The notes under the pieces are model-generated. The model made no database searches. It was not told where the DNA came from and saw only the letters and a list, made by a program, of their open reading frames with translations. A stretch of DNA of 64,000 bases from Arthrobacter glacialis (lineage in GTDB: Bacteria; Actinomycetota; Actinomycetes; Actinomycetales; Micrococcaceae). Shown piece by piece: positions 24,572-33,355 of the stretch (position 1 is its first letter; each line of letters opens with the position of its first letter). The stretch lies in assembly GCF_002909445.1 (NCBI RefSeq), contig NZ_PPXC01000001.1, forward strand, positions 434,001 to 498,000, given 5' to 3'. The translations under genes were made by a program, and so were the position numbers.

Positions 24572-25465
24572 TTATGCCTCCTGCGAAGTAGAAGTAGCGG
24601 TTCCGGCGCGGAAGAATTCCTGGCGCTGGCGTCCCAGGCCAGCAATTTCAACTTCCACAACGTCGCCGTCCTGGATGTAGGGGAAGCGGCCGGAGAGGGC
24701 CACACCTTCAGGGGTTCCTGTCAGGATGACGTCGCCCGGTTCCAACACCATGTACTGGCTCAAGTGGTGGATGATGGTGGGCACGTCAAAGATCAAGTCC
24801 GCCGTGTTGGAATCCTGGCGCGGCTCACCGTTGACCCAGCTGCGCAGCTGCAAGTTGTTGGCGTCGATGTCGGCGGCCGGAACAAGCCACGGGCCCAACG
24901 GTGTGGACTTGGGCAGGGACTTGCCCTTGGTCCACTGGCCTGCGGCGCCCGGGAGCTGATATTCACGCTCGGAGAGGTCGTTGGCAACCACGTAGCCAGC
25001 AACGGCGGCAGCGGCTTCCTTGAGGGTGGAGAGGTAGCTGACTTCACTGCCCACCACAATGCCCAGCTCAACTTCCCAGTCATATTTTGCGGAAAGTGGC
25101 GGGATCGGTGAAGCGTCAAACGGGCCGGCAACTGTGTTGTTCGGCTTCAGGAAAACAACGGGGATGGTGGGCGGCAAGGCGCCCGACTCTGCCGCGTGGG
25201 CGGCGTAGTTCATGCCGATGCAGATGACACTGTTGGGCCGCGCAATGGGGGAGCCGATGCGCAGTGCGGCGGCATTCTCCAGCACCGGCAAGGCGCCCTT
25301 GTCCAGTGCTTCGCGCAAGGCGGCCAGACCCTTGTTGGCCAAGAACGGGCCGTCAATGGTGCTGGTTACCGAGCTCGCATCGTAGCTTTGCTCGGTTCCG
25401 GTGGAGTCGGCGGCAATGACAACGGGAATTTCCCGCCCCTGCTCGCCAAGGCGTGCAATCTTCAT
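24572..25465 (-). CDS. FAH-family hydrolase, probable 2,4-diketo-3-deoxy-L-fuconate hydrolase
   Basis: The 297-residue protein has the fumarylacetoacetate-hydrolase domain (about 80-280): ICIGMNYAAHAAESG, VFLKPNNTVAGPFD, YDWEVELGIVVG with the metal-binding Glu pair, and DVILTGTPEGVAL. It would split 2,4-diketo-3-deoxy-L-fuconate into pyruvate and L-lactate, the last step of the route. Start: ATG at 25465 gives the usual N-terminus MKIARLG and lies ten bases after GAGGA; an ATG three codons earlier is too close to that site. The gene is first in a two-gene minus-strand operon, divergent from the dehydratase gene across a control region with the fucose operator. Confidence 0.82.
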   Translation of the reverse strand: MKIARLGEQGREIPVVIAADSTGTEQSYDASSVTSTIDGPFLANKGLAALREALDKGALPVLENAAALRIGSPIARPNSVICIGMNYAAHAAESGALPPTIPVVFLKPNNTVAGPFDASPIPPLSAKYDWEVELGIVVGSEVSYLSTLKEAAAAVAGYVVANDLSEREYQLPGAAGQWTKGKSLPKSTPLGPWLVPAADIDANNLQLRSWVNGEPRQDSNTADLIFDVPTIIHHLSQYMVLEPGDVILTGTPEGVALSGRFPYIQDGDVVEVEIAGLGRQRQEFFRAGTATSTSQEA

Positions 25466-25534
25466 GAAATTCATATCCTCTACAGCCGCTTGTTCGGCGC
25501 GGTTCTTATGGTTGATGATCCATTGCGGGATCTT

Positions 25535-25548
25535 AACATCTGAGCTTT
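25535..25548 (-). promoter_or_regulatory. Degenerate fucose operator near the minus-strand promoter
   Basis: AACATCTGAGCTTT shares the half-site AACATC-N-GA with the perfect operator at 25609. It lies about 70 bases upstream of the hydrolase start codon, where a weak minus-strand promoter is expected, and could let one regulator control both divergent operons. Confidence 0.4.
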
Positions 25549-25597
25549 CAGGCAACTTTACCCACACTATGTGGCTATTTCAGCTACATGTTCTATA

Positions 25598-25626
25598 TTG
25601 ACATGTAAAACATCGGATGTTTAGCT
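25598..25626 (+). promoter_or_regulatory. Fucose operon promoter with perfect AACATC-G-GATGTT operator
   Basis: TTGACA (25598-25603) is followed by a 17-18 base spacer and TAGCTT. The spacer holds the perfect 13-bp palindrome AACATCGGATGTT (25609-25621). A repressor there would directly block polymerase. The same palindrome recurs at 30498 (one end base changed) and 56185. Confidence 0.75.
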
Positions 25627-25675
25627 TGTTCTAACTTTTTCAGCACATTTATCTGATTTCTATAGGGAGCAGCCC

Positions 25676-27010
25676 GTGAGTACAGTCATTGCCGTGGAGA
25701 CCAGCGACGTTCGTTTCCCGACGTCGCGCAATTTGGACGGCTCTGACGCCATGAATCCAGACCCCGACTACTCGGCGGCCTACCTTCGTGTGGTGACAGA
25801 CAGCGAGGATGGTCTTGAGGGCCACGGTTTTGTTTTCACCATTGGCCGCGGCAATGATGTGGAAACAGCAGCCATCAAGGCGCTGACCCCTTACTTGCTG
25901 GGCCGCAATGTTGAAGAGTTGCTCGCGGACATGGGCGGCACCTGGAAGGAGCTGACCCATGATTCCCAGCTACGCTGGTTGGGCCCGGAAAAGGGTGTCA
26001 TGCACATGGCCATCGGTGCTGTTGTCAACGCGTTGTGGGACCTGAAATCCAAGCGTGCGGGTCTGCCATTGTGGCAGCTGCTTGCCACCATGTCCCCGGA
26101 AGAATTGGTTGACCTGGTCGACTTCCGCTACCTGACGGACGCCATGACCCGCGAAGAAGCACTGGATATTTTGCGGGCGTCAGAAGCTGGCCGCGAGGAG
26201 CGCACCGCCACGTTGCTGGCTGAAGGCTACCCGGGCTACACCACCACACCCGGCTGGTTGGGCTACTCGGATGAGAAGCTGACACGCCTGGCACACGAGG
26301 CTGTTGCCGCTGGCTTCAAGCAGATCAAGCTGAAGGTGGGTGCCGATCTGGACGATGACATTCGCCGACTGCGGACAGCACGTGCCGCCGTCGGACCTGA
26401 TATTAAGGTGGCAGTGGATGCCAACCAGCGCTGGGACGTGGCGCAGGCCATCGAGTGGATGTCGCACCTGGCAGAATTTGATATCGCCTGGATTGAAGAG
26501 CCCACCAGCCCGGATGACATTTTGGGCCACGCGGCCATTGCCCGCGGCGTTGCACCCATCCCGGTGGCAACGGGCGAGCATGTGCAAAACCGTGTGGTTT
26601 TCAAGCAGATGCTCCAGGCGGACGCCTTGCAGGTGCTCCAAATTGATGCAGCCCGTGTGGCCGGCGTCAATGAAAACGTTGCCATCTTGCTGCTGGCCGC
26701 CAAATTTGGTGTCAGGGTCTGCCCCCACGCCGGCGGTGTGGGCTTGTGTGAGGCCGTCCAGCACCTGTCCATGTTTGACTTTGTAGCAGTGTCCGGCAAG
26801 AAAGATGACCGCATGATCGAGTTTGTGGACCACCTCCACGAACACTTTGTCACCCCCATCGATGTGCACCACGGCTGCTACTGGCCGCCGCTGGCTCCCG
26901 GAGGTGGAAGCGAAATGTATGCCGCCTCGGTGGCCGAGTACACCTTCCCCGACGGAGAATTTTGGGTGGCAGACGCCGCACAGCACGCAGAACAGAAGGA
27001 ATTGGTCTAG
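25676..27010 (+). CDS. L-fuconate dehydratase (enolase superfamily)
   Basis: The 444-residue protein starts at GTG with AGGGAG six bases upstream. It shows the mandelate-racemase-like set: [14 protein letters not shown] with the catalytic Lys (about residue 218), metal ligands in [10 protein letters not shown] (about 246), [10 protein letters not shown] (about 272) and ATGEHVQN (about 300), and the catalytic His in [11 protein letters not shown] (about 350). N-terminal [20 protein letters not shown] is typical of L-fuconate dehydratases. It turns L-fuconate into 2-keto-3-deoxy-L-fuconate. It is first in a plus-strand operon with fucosidase, mutarotase, dehydrogenase and lactonase. Confidence 0.93.
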   Translation: MSTVIAVETSDVRFPTSRNLDGSDAMNPDPDYSAAYLRVVTDSEDGLEGHGFVFTIGRGNDVETAAIKALTPYLLGRNVEELLADMGGTWKELTHDSQLRWLGPEKGVMHMAIGAVVNALWDLKSKRAGLPLWQLLATMSPEELVDLVDFRYLTDAMTREEALDILRASEAGREERTATLLAEGYPGYTTTPGWLGYSDEKLTRLAHEAVAAGFKQIKLKVGADLDDDIRRLRTARAAVGPDIKVAVDANQRWDVAQAIEWMSHLAEFDIAWIEEPTSPDDILGHAAIARGVAPIPVATGEHVQNRVVFKQMLQADALQVLQIDAARVAGVNENVAILLLAAKFGVRVCPHAGGVGLCEAVQHLSMFDFVAVSGKKDDRMIEFVDHLHEHFVTPIDVHHGCYWPPLAPGGGSEMYAASVAEYTFPDGEFWVADAAQHAEQKELV

Positions 27011-27014
27011 CATC

Positions 27015-28349
27015 ATGGCAGCAACGCCTCCCACCCAGGTTGTTATCCCGCATGCGCCCTGGTTCACCGACGATCGCCTCGGCATGTTTGTTCACTGGGG
27101 TTTGTATTCCCTGGCTGCCCGGCATGAATGGGTGATGTACCGGGAGAGCATGAGCGTGGGCGAGTACAGCAAGTACTTTGAACACTTTGACCCGGACCTC
27201 TACGATCCGCGGGAGTGGGCGGCGGCAGCCAAGAATGCCGGCATGAAGTACGTGGTCCTGACCACCAAGCACCACGACGGTTTTGCCCTCTGGGATTCCG
27301 CTCTCACGGAGTACAAGTCAACCAACACCCCGTGCGGGCGGGACCTGCTGACGCCTTATGTGGCCGCGTTGCGTGAGGCCGGCCTGAAAGTTGGCTTCTA
27401 CCATTCGGTCATTGACTGGCACCACCCGGATTACACCATCGACGGCAACCACGCTGACAGGAACAATCCGCACTGGCAGGAGTTGAACAAGACTCGCGAC
27501 GGCGCCAAGTACAGGGAGTACCTGCACGGCCAGGTGCGCGAGCTGCTGAGCAATTACGGGCAGATCGACTACTTGTTCTTTGACTTCTCGTACCCGGATG
27601 TTGCCACTGCCAACCCCGACGGCGGAGCCAAGTTCGCCGGCAAGGGCGCCAACGATTGGGGTTCCGTGGAGCTCATGGAAATGATCCGCGACCTCCAGCC
27701 GGGCATTGTGGTCAATGACAGGCTCAACGTTCCCGGTGACTTTGTGACCCCCGAGCAGTACCAGCCCGCCGGCGCCATGCTCAGTGGCGGCAAGGAAGTT
27801 CCCTGGGAAGCCTGCCAAACGCTCAACGGCAGTTGGGGATATGACAGGGACAACCTGGACTACAAGTCCTCCGAGCAGCTGATCCACATGCTCATTGACG
27901 GCGTCTCCAAGGGTGGCAACCTGCTGCTCAACGTTGGCCCCACCGCCCGTGGGCAGATTGACCCGCGGGCACACCAGGCACTGGCAGGCATTGGGGGCTG
28001 GATGCACTTGCACAGCCGCTCCATCTACGGGGCCGGGGCCGCGGGCATCACCGCGCCACAAGATGCGCGCTACACCTTGCGCGGAAACCGACTGTACCTG
28101 CACCTGTTCGCGTGGCCGTTCCAGTTCATCCACCTGCCGGGGCTGGCGGGCAAGGTGCGTTATGCGCAACTGCTCAACGACGCCTCTGAAGTGGCCATGA
28201 TGGTGCTGGACCCGGGGCAGGCTGCCGGGCATATGACACCCGCCGGCCAGGCATCGGGAACCTTGACCCTCAAACTCCCCGTCCAGCGGCCCGGCGTGGC
28301 CGTCCCCGTCATTGAGCTATTCCTGAACGACGAAAGCGATGCGTCATGA
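27015..28349 (+). CDS. Alpha-L-fucosidase, GH29 family
   Basis: The 444-residue protein has no signal peptide, so it works inside the cell on imported fucosides. GH29 marks are RLGMFVHWGLYSL, AKNAGMKYVVLTTKHHDGFALW (about residues 70-90, active-site His-His), YHSVIDWHHPDY and DYLFFDFSYPD with the likely nucleophile Asp near residue 189; NDRLNVPGD and GGNLLLNVGPTARGQID follow. The start is ATG at 27015, four bases after the dehydratase stop; the frame is open upstream only as shadow of that gene. It releases free L-fucose for the enzymes encoded next to it. It overlaps the mutarotase gene by four bases. Confidence 0.92.
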   Translation: MAATPPTQVVIPHAPWFTDDRLGMFVHWGLYSLAARHEWVMYRESMSVGEYSKYFEHFDPDLYDPREWAAAAKNAGMKYVVLTTKHHDGFALWDSALTEYKSTNTPCGRDLLTPYVAALREAGLKVGFYHSVIDWHHPDYTIDGNHADRNNPHWQELNKTRDGAKYREYLHGQVRELLSNYGQIDYLFFDFSYPDVATANPDGGAKFAGKGANDWGSVELMEMIRDLQPGIVVNDRLNVPGDFVTPEQYQPAGAMLSGGKEVPWEACQTLNGSWGYDRDNLDYKSSEQLIHMLIDGVSKGGNLLLNVGPTARGQIDPRAHQALAGIGGWMHLHSRSIYGAGAAGITAPQDARYTLRGNRLYLHLFAWPFQFIHLPGLAGKVRYAQLLNDASEVAMMVLDPGQAAGHMTPAGQASGTLTLKLPVQRPGVAVPVIELFLNDESDAS

Positions 28350-28660
28350 CCCAGAAAATTGCGCTCCACACCAGGTTGTTGCCCGGCAAGGAGGCTGAGT
28401 ATGATTCCGTCCACGCCACGATTGGCGGCGATCTTGACGCTGCCTTGCGCACCGCCGGGGTCACGAGCTGGAACATTTGGCGCAGCGGCCGGGAGCTTTT
28501 CCACGTGGTGGAGGTGGCCGACTACCAGGCAATGCGCAAGGAATTGGCGCTTAACCCCGTCAACATTGCCTGGCAGGCCGTCATGAGCGAACTGCTCGAG
28601 GTTGAAGACGACTACTCAGGCGATGACATGGGCCTGGCGAAAGTGTGGGAACTGCCATGA
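28346..28660 (+). CDS. L-rhamnose/L-fucose mutarotase family protein
   Basis: This 104-residue ferredoxin-like-fold protein of the RhaM family shows IALHTRLLPGKEAEYDSVHA (active-site His near residue 8) and WNIWRSGRELFHVVEV; the C-terminal ELPxVWEL-like end reads MGLAKVWELP. It would interconvert alpha and beta pyranose anomers so that fucose released by the fucosidase becomes the form used by the dehydrogenase. ATGA overlaps at both ends tie it to the fucosidase before it and the reductase gene after it. Substrate is inferred from context, since the family also acts on rhamnose. Confidence 0.85.
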   Translation: MTQKIALHTRLLPGKEAEYDSVHATIGGDLDAALRTAGVTSWNIWRSGRELFHVVEVADYQAMRKELALNPVNIAWQAVMSELLEVEDDYSGDDMGLAKVWELP

Positions 28661-29625
28661 GCCTGCCGGAGTTGGGCCGCCTGGGTTTTGGTGGCGCAGG
28701 AATCGGAAACCTGTACCGAGCCATGTCCGACGACGTTGCTGACGCCACCCTTGCTGCCAGCTGGGACGCCGGCATCAGGTACTTTGACACGGCACCGCAC
28801 TACGGCTTGGGGCTGTCCGAACGCCGCCTTGGCGCCTTCCTGACCACCAAGCCGCGCGATGAATTTGTCATCTCCACCAAGGTGGGGCGGATCCTGGAAC
28901 CCGTGGCCAACCCCTCCGGTGCCAGGGACTCGCAGGGCTTTGACGTGCCGGCAGACGTTGTTCGGCGCTGGGATCCCTCAGAAGCTGGGATTCGCCGCAG
29001 CATTGAGGATTCCCTGGAACGCACGGGCCTTGACCGGATCGATATTGCCTACCTCCACGACCCCGATGTTTACGATCTTGACGCGGGCATCAAGCAAGCC
29101 TTGCCGGCCTTGGAAAAATTGCGGGCCGAAGGGCTGGTCGCAGCCATTGGTGTGGGCGCCAACTCCGCCGACGCCTTGCGCGAGTGCGTGCTCGGCGCCG
29201 ACCTTGATGTGATCATGCTGGCCGGGCGCTACTCCCTGCTGGAACAGCCAGCCGCCACCGACTTGCTGCCGCTATGCCAAGAACGCAACGTGATGGTAGC
29301 CAATTGCGGTGTGTACAACTCCGGCCTGCTGGCCCGCCCCGTGGTGCCGGAGCACGCCAACTACAACTACGCACCGGCACCGGCGAACATCCTGGCCAAA
29401 GCCAAGGCCCTCGCCGCCTGCTGCGACGAGTTTGGCGTGGAACTGCCCGCGGCCGCCCTGCAATTCGCGGCGGCGCACCCGGCCGTATGCAATGTGGTGG
29501 TTGGCGCGTCCACCGCGGAGCAGATCAGCCAAACCGCAGCGCGGATGGCAGCGGAGATTCCGGCCGCATTGTGGGCAGCCCTGGTTGCCCGAGGACTGCT
29601 TGGCGAAAGCCTGGTCCATGTCTAG
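28657..29625 (+). CDS. Aldo/keto reductase, probable L-fucose (D-threo-aldose) 1-dehydrogenase
   Basis: The 322-residue AKR barrel has YFDTAPHYGLGLSERRLG (catalytic Asp and Tyr, about residues 44-51), VISTKVGRI (Lys, about 75), IDIAYLHDPD (His) and a C-terminal cofactor segment VVVGASTAEQ. Relatives oxidise L-fucose or D-threo aldoses to the lactone with NAD(P). It starts at the ATG overlapping the mutarotase stop. An ATG four codons earlier lacks support. Its product, L-fuconolactone, is the substrate expected for the next gene, which it overlaps by eight bases. Confidence 0.88.
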   Translation: MSLPELGRLGFGGAGIGNLYRAMSDDVADATLAASWDAGIRYFDTAPHYGLGLSERRLGAFLTTKPRDEFVISTKVGRILEPVANPSGARDSQGFDVPADVVRRWDPSEAGIRRSIEDSLERTGLDRIDIAYLHDPDVYDLDAGIKQALPALEKLRAEGLVAAIGVGANSADALRECVLGADLDVIMLAGRYSLLEQPAATDLLPLCQERNVMVANCGVYNSGLLARPVVPEHANYNYAPAPANILAKAKALAACCDEFGVELPAAALQFAAAHPAVCNVVVGASTAEQISQTAARMAAEIPAALWAALVARGLLGESLVHV

Positions 29626-30487
29626 CCTCAACGCGGCTGAACGGTCAGCGCCGCTGCGGCTGGATTCCCATCTGCACCTGTGGGCGCTGGGCGATGGGCA
29701 GTATTCCTGGGTGCAGCCCGCCCACGGCATTCTGTACGACACCTTTACCCCGGAGATGGCCCGGCAGGCGCTCGCGGCACAAGGGGTTGGCCAAGCCATT
29801 TTGGTGCAGGCCGATGACACTGCTGCCGACACCGAAGCCATGCTGGCCGCAGCAGCCGCCCATGACTGGATTGTTGGCGTGGTGGGATGGCTGCCCTTGG
29901 AGGAACCATCTGCGGCGGCAGCCCTCTTGGAACGGTGGGCGGAGAACGACAAGTTTTGCGGTGTCCGCACCTTGATCCATAGCGACCCGCGCCCCCATGT
30001 GCTGGAGTTGGAAACAGTGCGTGCATCGCTGGCTCTGTTGGCGAGGGCGGGCATCCCCTTTGATGTGCCCGACGCCTTTCCCCGGCACCTGCGACAGGTG
30101 GCAGATCTTGCCGCGGCCATGCCCGAGCTGATGATTGTTGTGGACCATCTGGGAAAGCCGCCGCGGGGTGGCACTGCTGAGCAAATGCAACTATGGGCGA
30201 AACAATTGGGCGACGTTGCCGCTCTGCCAAACACGGTCGCTAAAGTATCTGGGTTGCACACGGACGCGGCGGAGTTTTCCGCCCAAGCCCTGGAGCAGGT
30301 CTGGGACGTGGCGCTGGAGGCCTTCGGTCCGCACCGGCTCATGTTTGGCGGCGACTGGCCGGTGAGTTTGCTCGGCGGCAGCTATGCGCAAACTATCCAG
30401 CTCGCGGCCACCCTGATGGACTCCTTGAGCGAAGCGGAATCACAGGCCTTCTGGGCTGGAACTGCACAACGCGTGTATAAGCGATAA
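29618..30487 (+). CDS. Amidohydrolase, probable L-fuconolactonase
   Basis: The 289-residue amidohydrolase-2 (TIM-barrel) protein has DSHLHLWALGD (metal-binding HxH, about residue 15), ILVQADDT, MIVVDHLGKPP (about 173) and LMFGGDWPVSLL (catalytic Asp, about 246), the set found in lactonases of the fucose/rhamnose routes. It opens L-fuconolactone to L-fuconate, the dehydratase substrate. The start is ATG at 29618, overlapping the reductase gene by eight bases; the longer frame upstream is shadow. It is the last gene of the operon, and the operator of the importer operon starts 11 bases after its stop. Confidence 0.88.
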   Translation: MSSLNAAERSAPLRLDSHLHLWALGDGQYSWVQPAHGILYDTFTPEMARQALAAQGVGQAILVQADDTAADTEAMLAAAAAHDWIVGVVGWLPLEEPSAAAALLERWAENDKFCGVRTLIHSDPRPHVLELETVRASLALLARAGIPFDVPDAFPRHLRQVADLAAAMPELMIVVDHLGKPPRGGTAEQMQLWAKQLGDVAALPNTVAKVSGLHTDAAEFSAQALEQVWDVALEAFGPHRLMFGGDWPVSLLGGSYAQTIQLAATLMDSLSEAESQAFWAGTAQRVYKR

Positions 30488-30497
30488 CATTTCCGTA

Positions 30498-30510
30498 AAC
30501 ATCGGATGTA
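30498..30510 (+). promoter_or_regulatory. Fucose operator upstream of the importer operon
   Basis: AACATCGGATGTA is identical to the 25609 operator except for its last base. It lies 11 bases after the lactonase stop and about 200 bases before the importer ATPase gene, overlapping a possible TATTAG -10 box at 30509-30514. Confidence 0.7.
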
Positions 30511-30656
30511 TTAGCGTAAAAAGTATGTATTTGTGTCGCAGGTAACATACCATGGTGAAAGTTGAACGGCATCGGCGGCCAAAGTGTCCGCCAAATCAGG
30601 CGGGATTCCGGCATTTTCATGGGCGAAAAGACTGATTTCGATCAACGACATAAGGC

Positions 30657-30688
30657 TTCAAAAGAGGTCTGATGTCAGATCTTTTGAA
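30657..30688. repeat. Near-perfect 32-bp palindrome just before the importer genes
   Basis: TTCAAAAGA-GG-TCTGA-TG-TCAGA-TCTTTTGAA: nine plus five bases match exactly on each side apart from a two-base GG insertion on the left. It contains GGTCTGATGT, also found upstream of the FCD regulator at 35262. It ends 20 bases before the start codon, so it could be an operator or an RNA hairpin near the ribosome-binding site. Confidence 0.65.
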
Positions 30689-30708
30689 TTGAAGCTTGAG
30701 AGGGCAGT

Positions 30709-32256
30709 ATGAGTAATCAACTTCTCCGGATCTCCGGGGTGAACAAGAGCTTCCCCGGCGTCAAGGCGCTATCAGAGATGCAGCTGGAGCTGGGGCACAA
30801 TGAGGTACTGGCCCTTGTTGGCGAGAATGGTGCTGGCAAGTCCACCCTGATGAAACTGCTCTCCGGCATCTACGTCCCGGATTCGGGCACCTTTGAAATT
30901 GATGGCGAGCCAGTCAACATCAATGGCACCAAGCATGCGCAGGAACTGGGCATCAGCATCATCCACCAGGAATTCAACCTGATGGCGGACCTGACAGTGG
31001 CCCAGAACATTTACATTGGCCGCGAACCGCGCGTCGGGGGCCTCTTCCTGAGCGAACGCGCCCTCAACCGCAAGGCCCGCCTGCTCTTTGACAGGATCAA
31101 CATTGACCTTGATCCCAAGGCCAGGGTGGGCGATCTGACTGTTGCCAAGCAGCAGATGGTGGAAATTGCCAAGGCCCTGTCCTACAAGTCCCGGATCCTG
31201 ATCATGGACGAGCCCACGGCTGCACTCAACGACGCCGAAGTGGCCACCTTGCACGATCTGATCCGCAATTTCACGAACGAAAAAACCGGTGTCATCTACA
31301 TTTCGCACCGCATGGATGAGCTCAAGGCCATCTCCAACCGCATCACTGTGATTCGCGACGGCGAATACATCGACACCGTGGGCACGGCCGAAACCACCAT
31401 GCGTGAGGTCATCAACCTCATGGTGGGGCGTGAAATTTCCGGCAACCAGCGTCCGGAACCCACCACACCGTCGAACGATGTGGTGCTGAAGGTCAGCGGG
31501 CTGTCCACCAAATCCCTGCTGCGGGACATCAACTTTGAACTGCACAAGGGCGAGATTCTTGGTTTCGCCGGCCTGATGGGTGCCGGACGCACCGAGATTG
31601 CGCGTGCCATTGTTGGCGCTGACAGCATCTCGGCCGGCACCATTGAGCTCAACGGGAAGCCAGTGAAGATCAGCAATCCGGCCGTTGCCGCCAGCCTGGG
31701 CGTGGGGTACCTTTCCGAGGACCGCAAGCACCTGGGCCTGCTGTTGGAGCGCGACGTCAAGGACAACATCGCCCTGAGCTCCTTGAAAATGTTCAGCCGC
31801 ATGGGTGTGCTGGACAACAAGGCCATGAAATCAACGGCCTCCACCTATATCGACAAGCTGCGGATTAAAACCCCCTCCAGCGGCCAGATCGCCAAGAACC
31901 TTTCAGGTGGCAACCAGCAAAAGATTGTCATTGCCAAGTGGCTCGTCAAGGACTGCGATGTGTTGATCTTTGATGAACCAACCCGGGGAATCGATGTTGG
32001 CGCCAAGGAGGAAATCTACGCACTCCTGAACGATCTGGTGGCCCAGGGCAAATCCATCATCATGATTTCCTCGGAACTTCCCGAAGTCCTGCGCCTCTCG
32101 CATCGCATTGCCGTGATGAGTGCAGGCCGCCTCACCGGGTTCCTGAGCAATGCCGAAGCCAACCAGGAAAACATCATGGAACTGGCAACACAAAACAGTG
32201 GGAGTTCAGTGCTGACACCCCTACCAACCTCCAGCGCGCAGCGCTCCACGACGTAA
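30709..32256 (+). CDS. Sugar ABC transporter ATP-binding protein, RbsA family (probable fucose importer)
   Basis: The 515-residue protein has two ABC modules. The first has a full Walker A (GENGAGKSTLMK, about residue 39), switch region IIHQEFNLM, and Walker B ILIMDEPTAAL. The second has the usual RbsA-type altered loop (GLMGAGRTEIAR), LSGGNQQKIVIAKWL (about 403) and VLIFDEPTRGIDVGA. The C-terminal 20 residues are low complexity. It is the energy unit of a ribose/fucose/galactofuranose-type importer with the permease and receptor genes downstream. The start ATG is preceded by GAGAGGGCAGT. The operator upstream is shared with fucose genes, so L-fucose is the likely cargo. Confidence 0.9.
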   Translation: MSNQLLRISGVNKSFPGVKALSEMQLELGHNEVLALVGENGAGKSTLMKLLSGIYVPDSGTFEIDGEPVNINGTKHAQELGISIIHQEFNLMADLTVAQNIYIGREPRVGGLFLSERALNRKARLLFDRINIDLDPKARVGDLTVAKQQMVEIAKALSYKSRILIMDEPTAALNDAEVATLHDLIRNFTNEKTGVIYISHRMDELKAISNRITVIRDGEYIDTVGTAETTMREVINLMVGREISGNQRPEPTTPSNDVVLKVSGLSTKSLLRDINFELHKGEILGFAGLMGAGRTEIARAIVGADSISAGTIELNGKPVKISNPAVAASLGVGYLSEDRKHLGLLLERDVKDNIALSSLKMFSRMGVLDNKAMKSTASTYIDKLRIKTPSSGQIAKNLSGGNQQKIVIAKWLVKDCDVLIFDEPTRGIDVGAKEEIYALLNDLVAQGKSIIMISSELPEVLRLSHRIAVMSAGRLTGFLSNAEANQENIMELATQNSGSSVLTPLPTSSAQRSTT

Positions 32257-32272
32257 GAAAGTACGGCAAACA

Positions 32273-33295
32273 ATGACGTTGACAAAGGACGCTGCGCAAG
32301 CTGCCCAGATTGCCAGTAACAAGAAATCAGAAATGAACACCCGGCTCCGGGCCAGCTTCCAACAGCTTCTAGCTTTCGCCAGCTTGTTGGCATTGGTGTT
32401 GTTCTTCTCCGTGGCCAACGCCAACTTCTACCAGGCCGCAAACCTCTCCAACATCCTGCTCTCCACCGTTGTGACGGGCCTGTTGGCACTGGGCACCACA
32501 TTCGTCATCATTACCGGCGGTATTGACCTGTCCATCGGAACGGGCATGACCTTGTGCTCGGTGATGACGGCTGTGTTCATGACCCAGATGGGCATGCCCA
32601 TGATTGTGGGCGTGCTGTGTGGTGTTTTGTTCGGTGCCCTGATGGGTGGGATCAACGGCTTCTTAGTTGCCGTGATGAAAATACCCCCCTTCATTGCAAC
32701 GTTGGCCATGATGATGGTGGCTGCGGGCCTGGCTTTGGTCATCTCCGGCACCAAGCCCGTCTACACCACAGAGGTTGAGGGCTTCCAGAAGATCTTCGCC
32801 CTGGGCAAGTCCATCCCCGGCCTGGTCATCCCCAATGCCGTGTTCATCTTGTTTGCAGCCGCCGTCGTGGCCGGCCTGCTGCTGTCCAAGACTGTTTTGG
32901 GCCGCTACACCTACTCGATTGGCAGCAATGAGGCGGCCACGGCTCTTTCCGGCGTGAACGTCACCAAGTGGACTGTGCTGATCTACACGGTTGCAGGAAC
33001 TTTCACCGGTCTGGCCGGCGTCATCGCCACGGCACGCTTAAACTCAGCCCAGCCCGCGGGCGGTGCAGGCCTGGAGCTCCAGGCGATTGCCGCCGTCGTC
33101 ATTGGTGGCACTTCCCTGGCCGGCGGCAAGGGCTCCATCATCGGCACCGTGATTGGTGCGTTGATCATGTCCGTGCTGACCAATGGCCTGTCCATCATGT
33201 CCATCCCGCAGGAATGGCAGCAGGTAGCTGTCGGTGTAGTCATTCTCCTGGCCGTGTACCTGGACATGATGCGCCGCAAAAAGGCCGCCAACTAG
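32273..33295 (+). CDS. Sugar ABC transporter permease, RbsC family
   Basis: The 340-residue inner-membrane protein has about ten hydrophobic segments and the family hallmarks TGGIDLSIGTGM (about residue 81), KIPPFIATLAMM, and GGTSLAGGKGSIIGTVIGAL (about 275), ending in a short basic tail MRRKKAAN. It forms the channel of the importer whose ATPase gene lies 16 bases upstream. The N-terminal 25 residues before the first membrane span are hydrophilic; a later start is possible, but none has a better ribosome site. Confidence 0.9.
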   Translation: MTLTKDAAQAAQIASNKKSEMNTRLRASFQQLLAFASLLALVLFFSVANANFYQAANLSNILLSTVVTGLLALGTTFVIITGGIDLSIGTGMTLCSVMTAVFMTQMGMPMIVGVLCGVLFGALMGGINGFLVAVMKIPPFIATLAMMMVAAGLALVISGTKPVYTTEVEGFQKIFALGKSIPGLVIPNAVFILFAAAVVAGLLLSKTVLGRYTYSIGSNEAATALSGVNVTKWTVLIYTVAGTFTGLAGVIATARLNSAQPAGGAGLELQAIAAVVIGGTSLAGGKGSIIGTVIGALIMSVLTNGLSIMSIPQEWQQVAVGVVILLAVYLDMMRRKKAAN

Positions 33296-33355
33296 TTTTC
33301 CACAAACAGCAGCACCCCATTTGTTCACGTGTTTATACGAAGGAGTTAGACCCCC

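Noticed and set aside
26823-27014. Longer GH29 fucosidase starting inside the dehydratase gene
   Set aside because: GH29 homology begins after ATG 27015, and the upstream part is the +1 shadow of the dehydratase.
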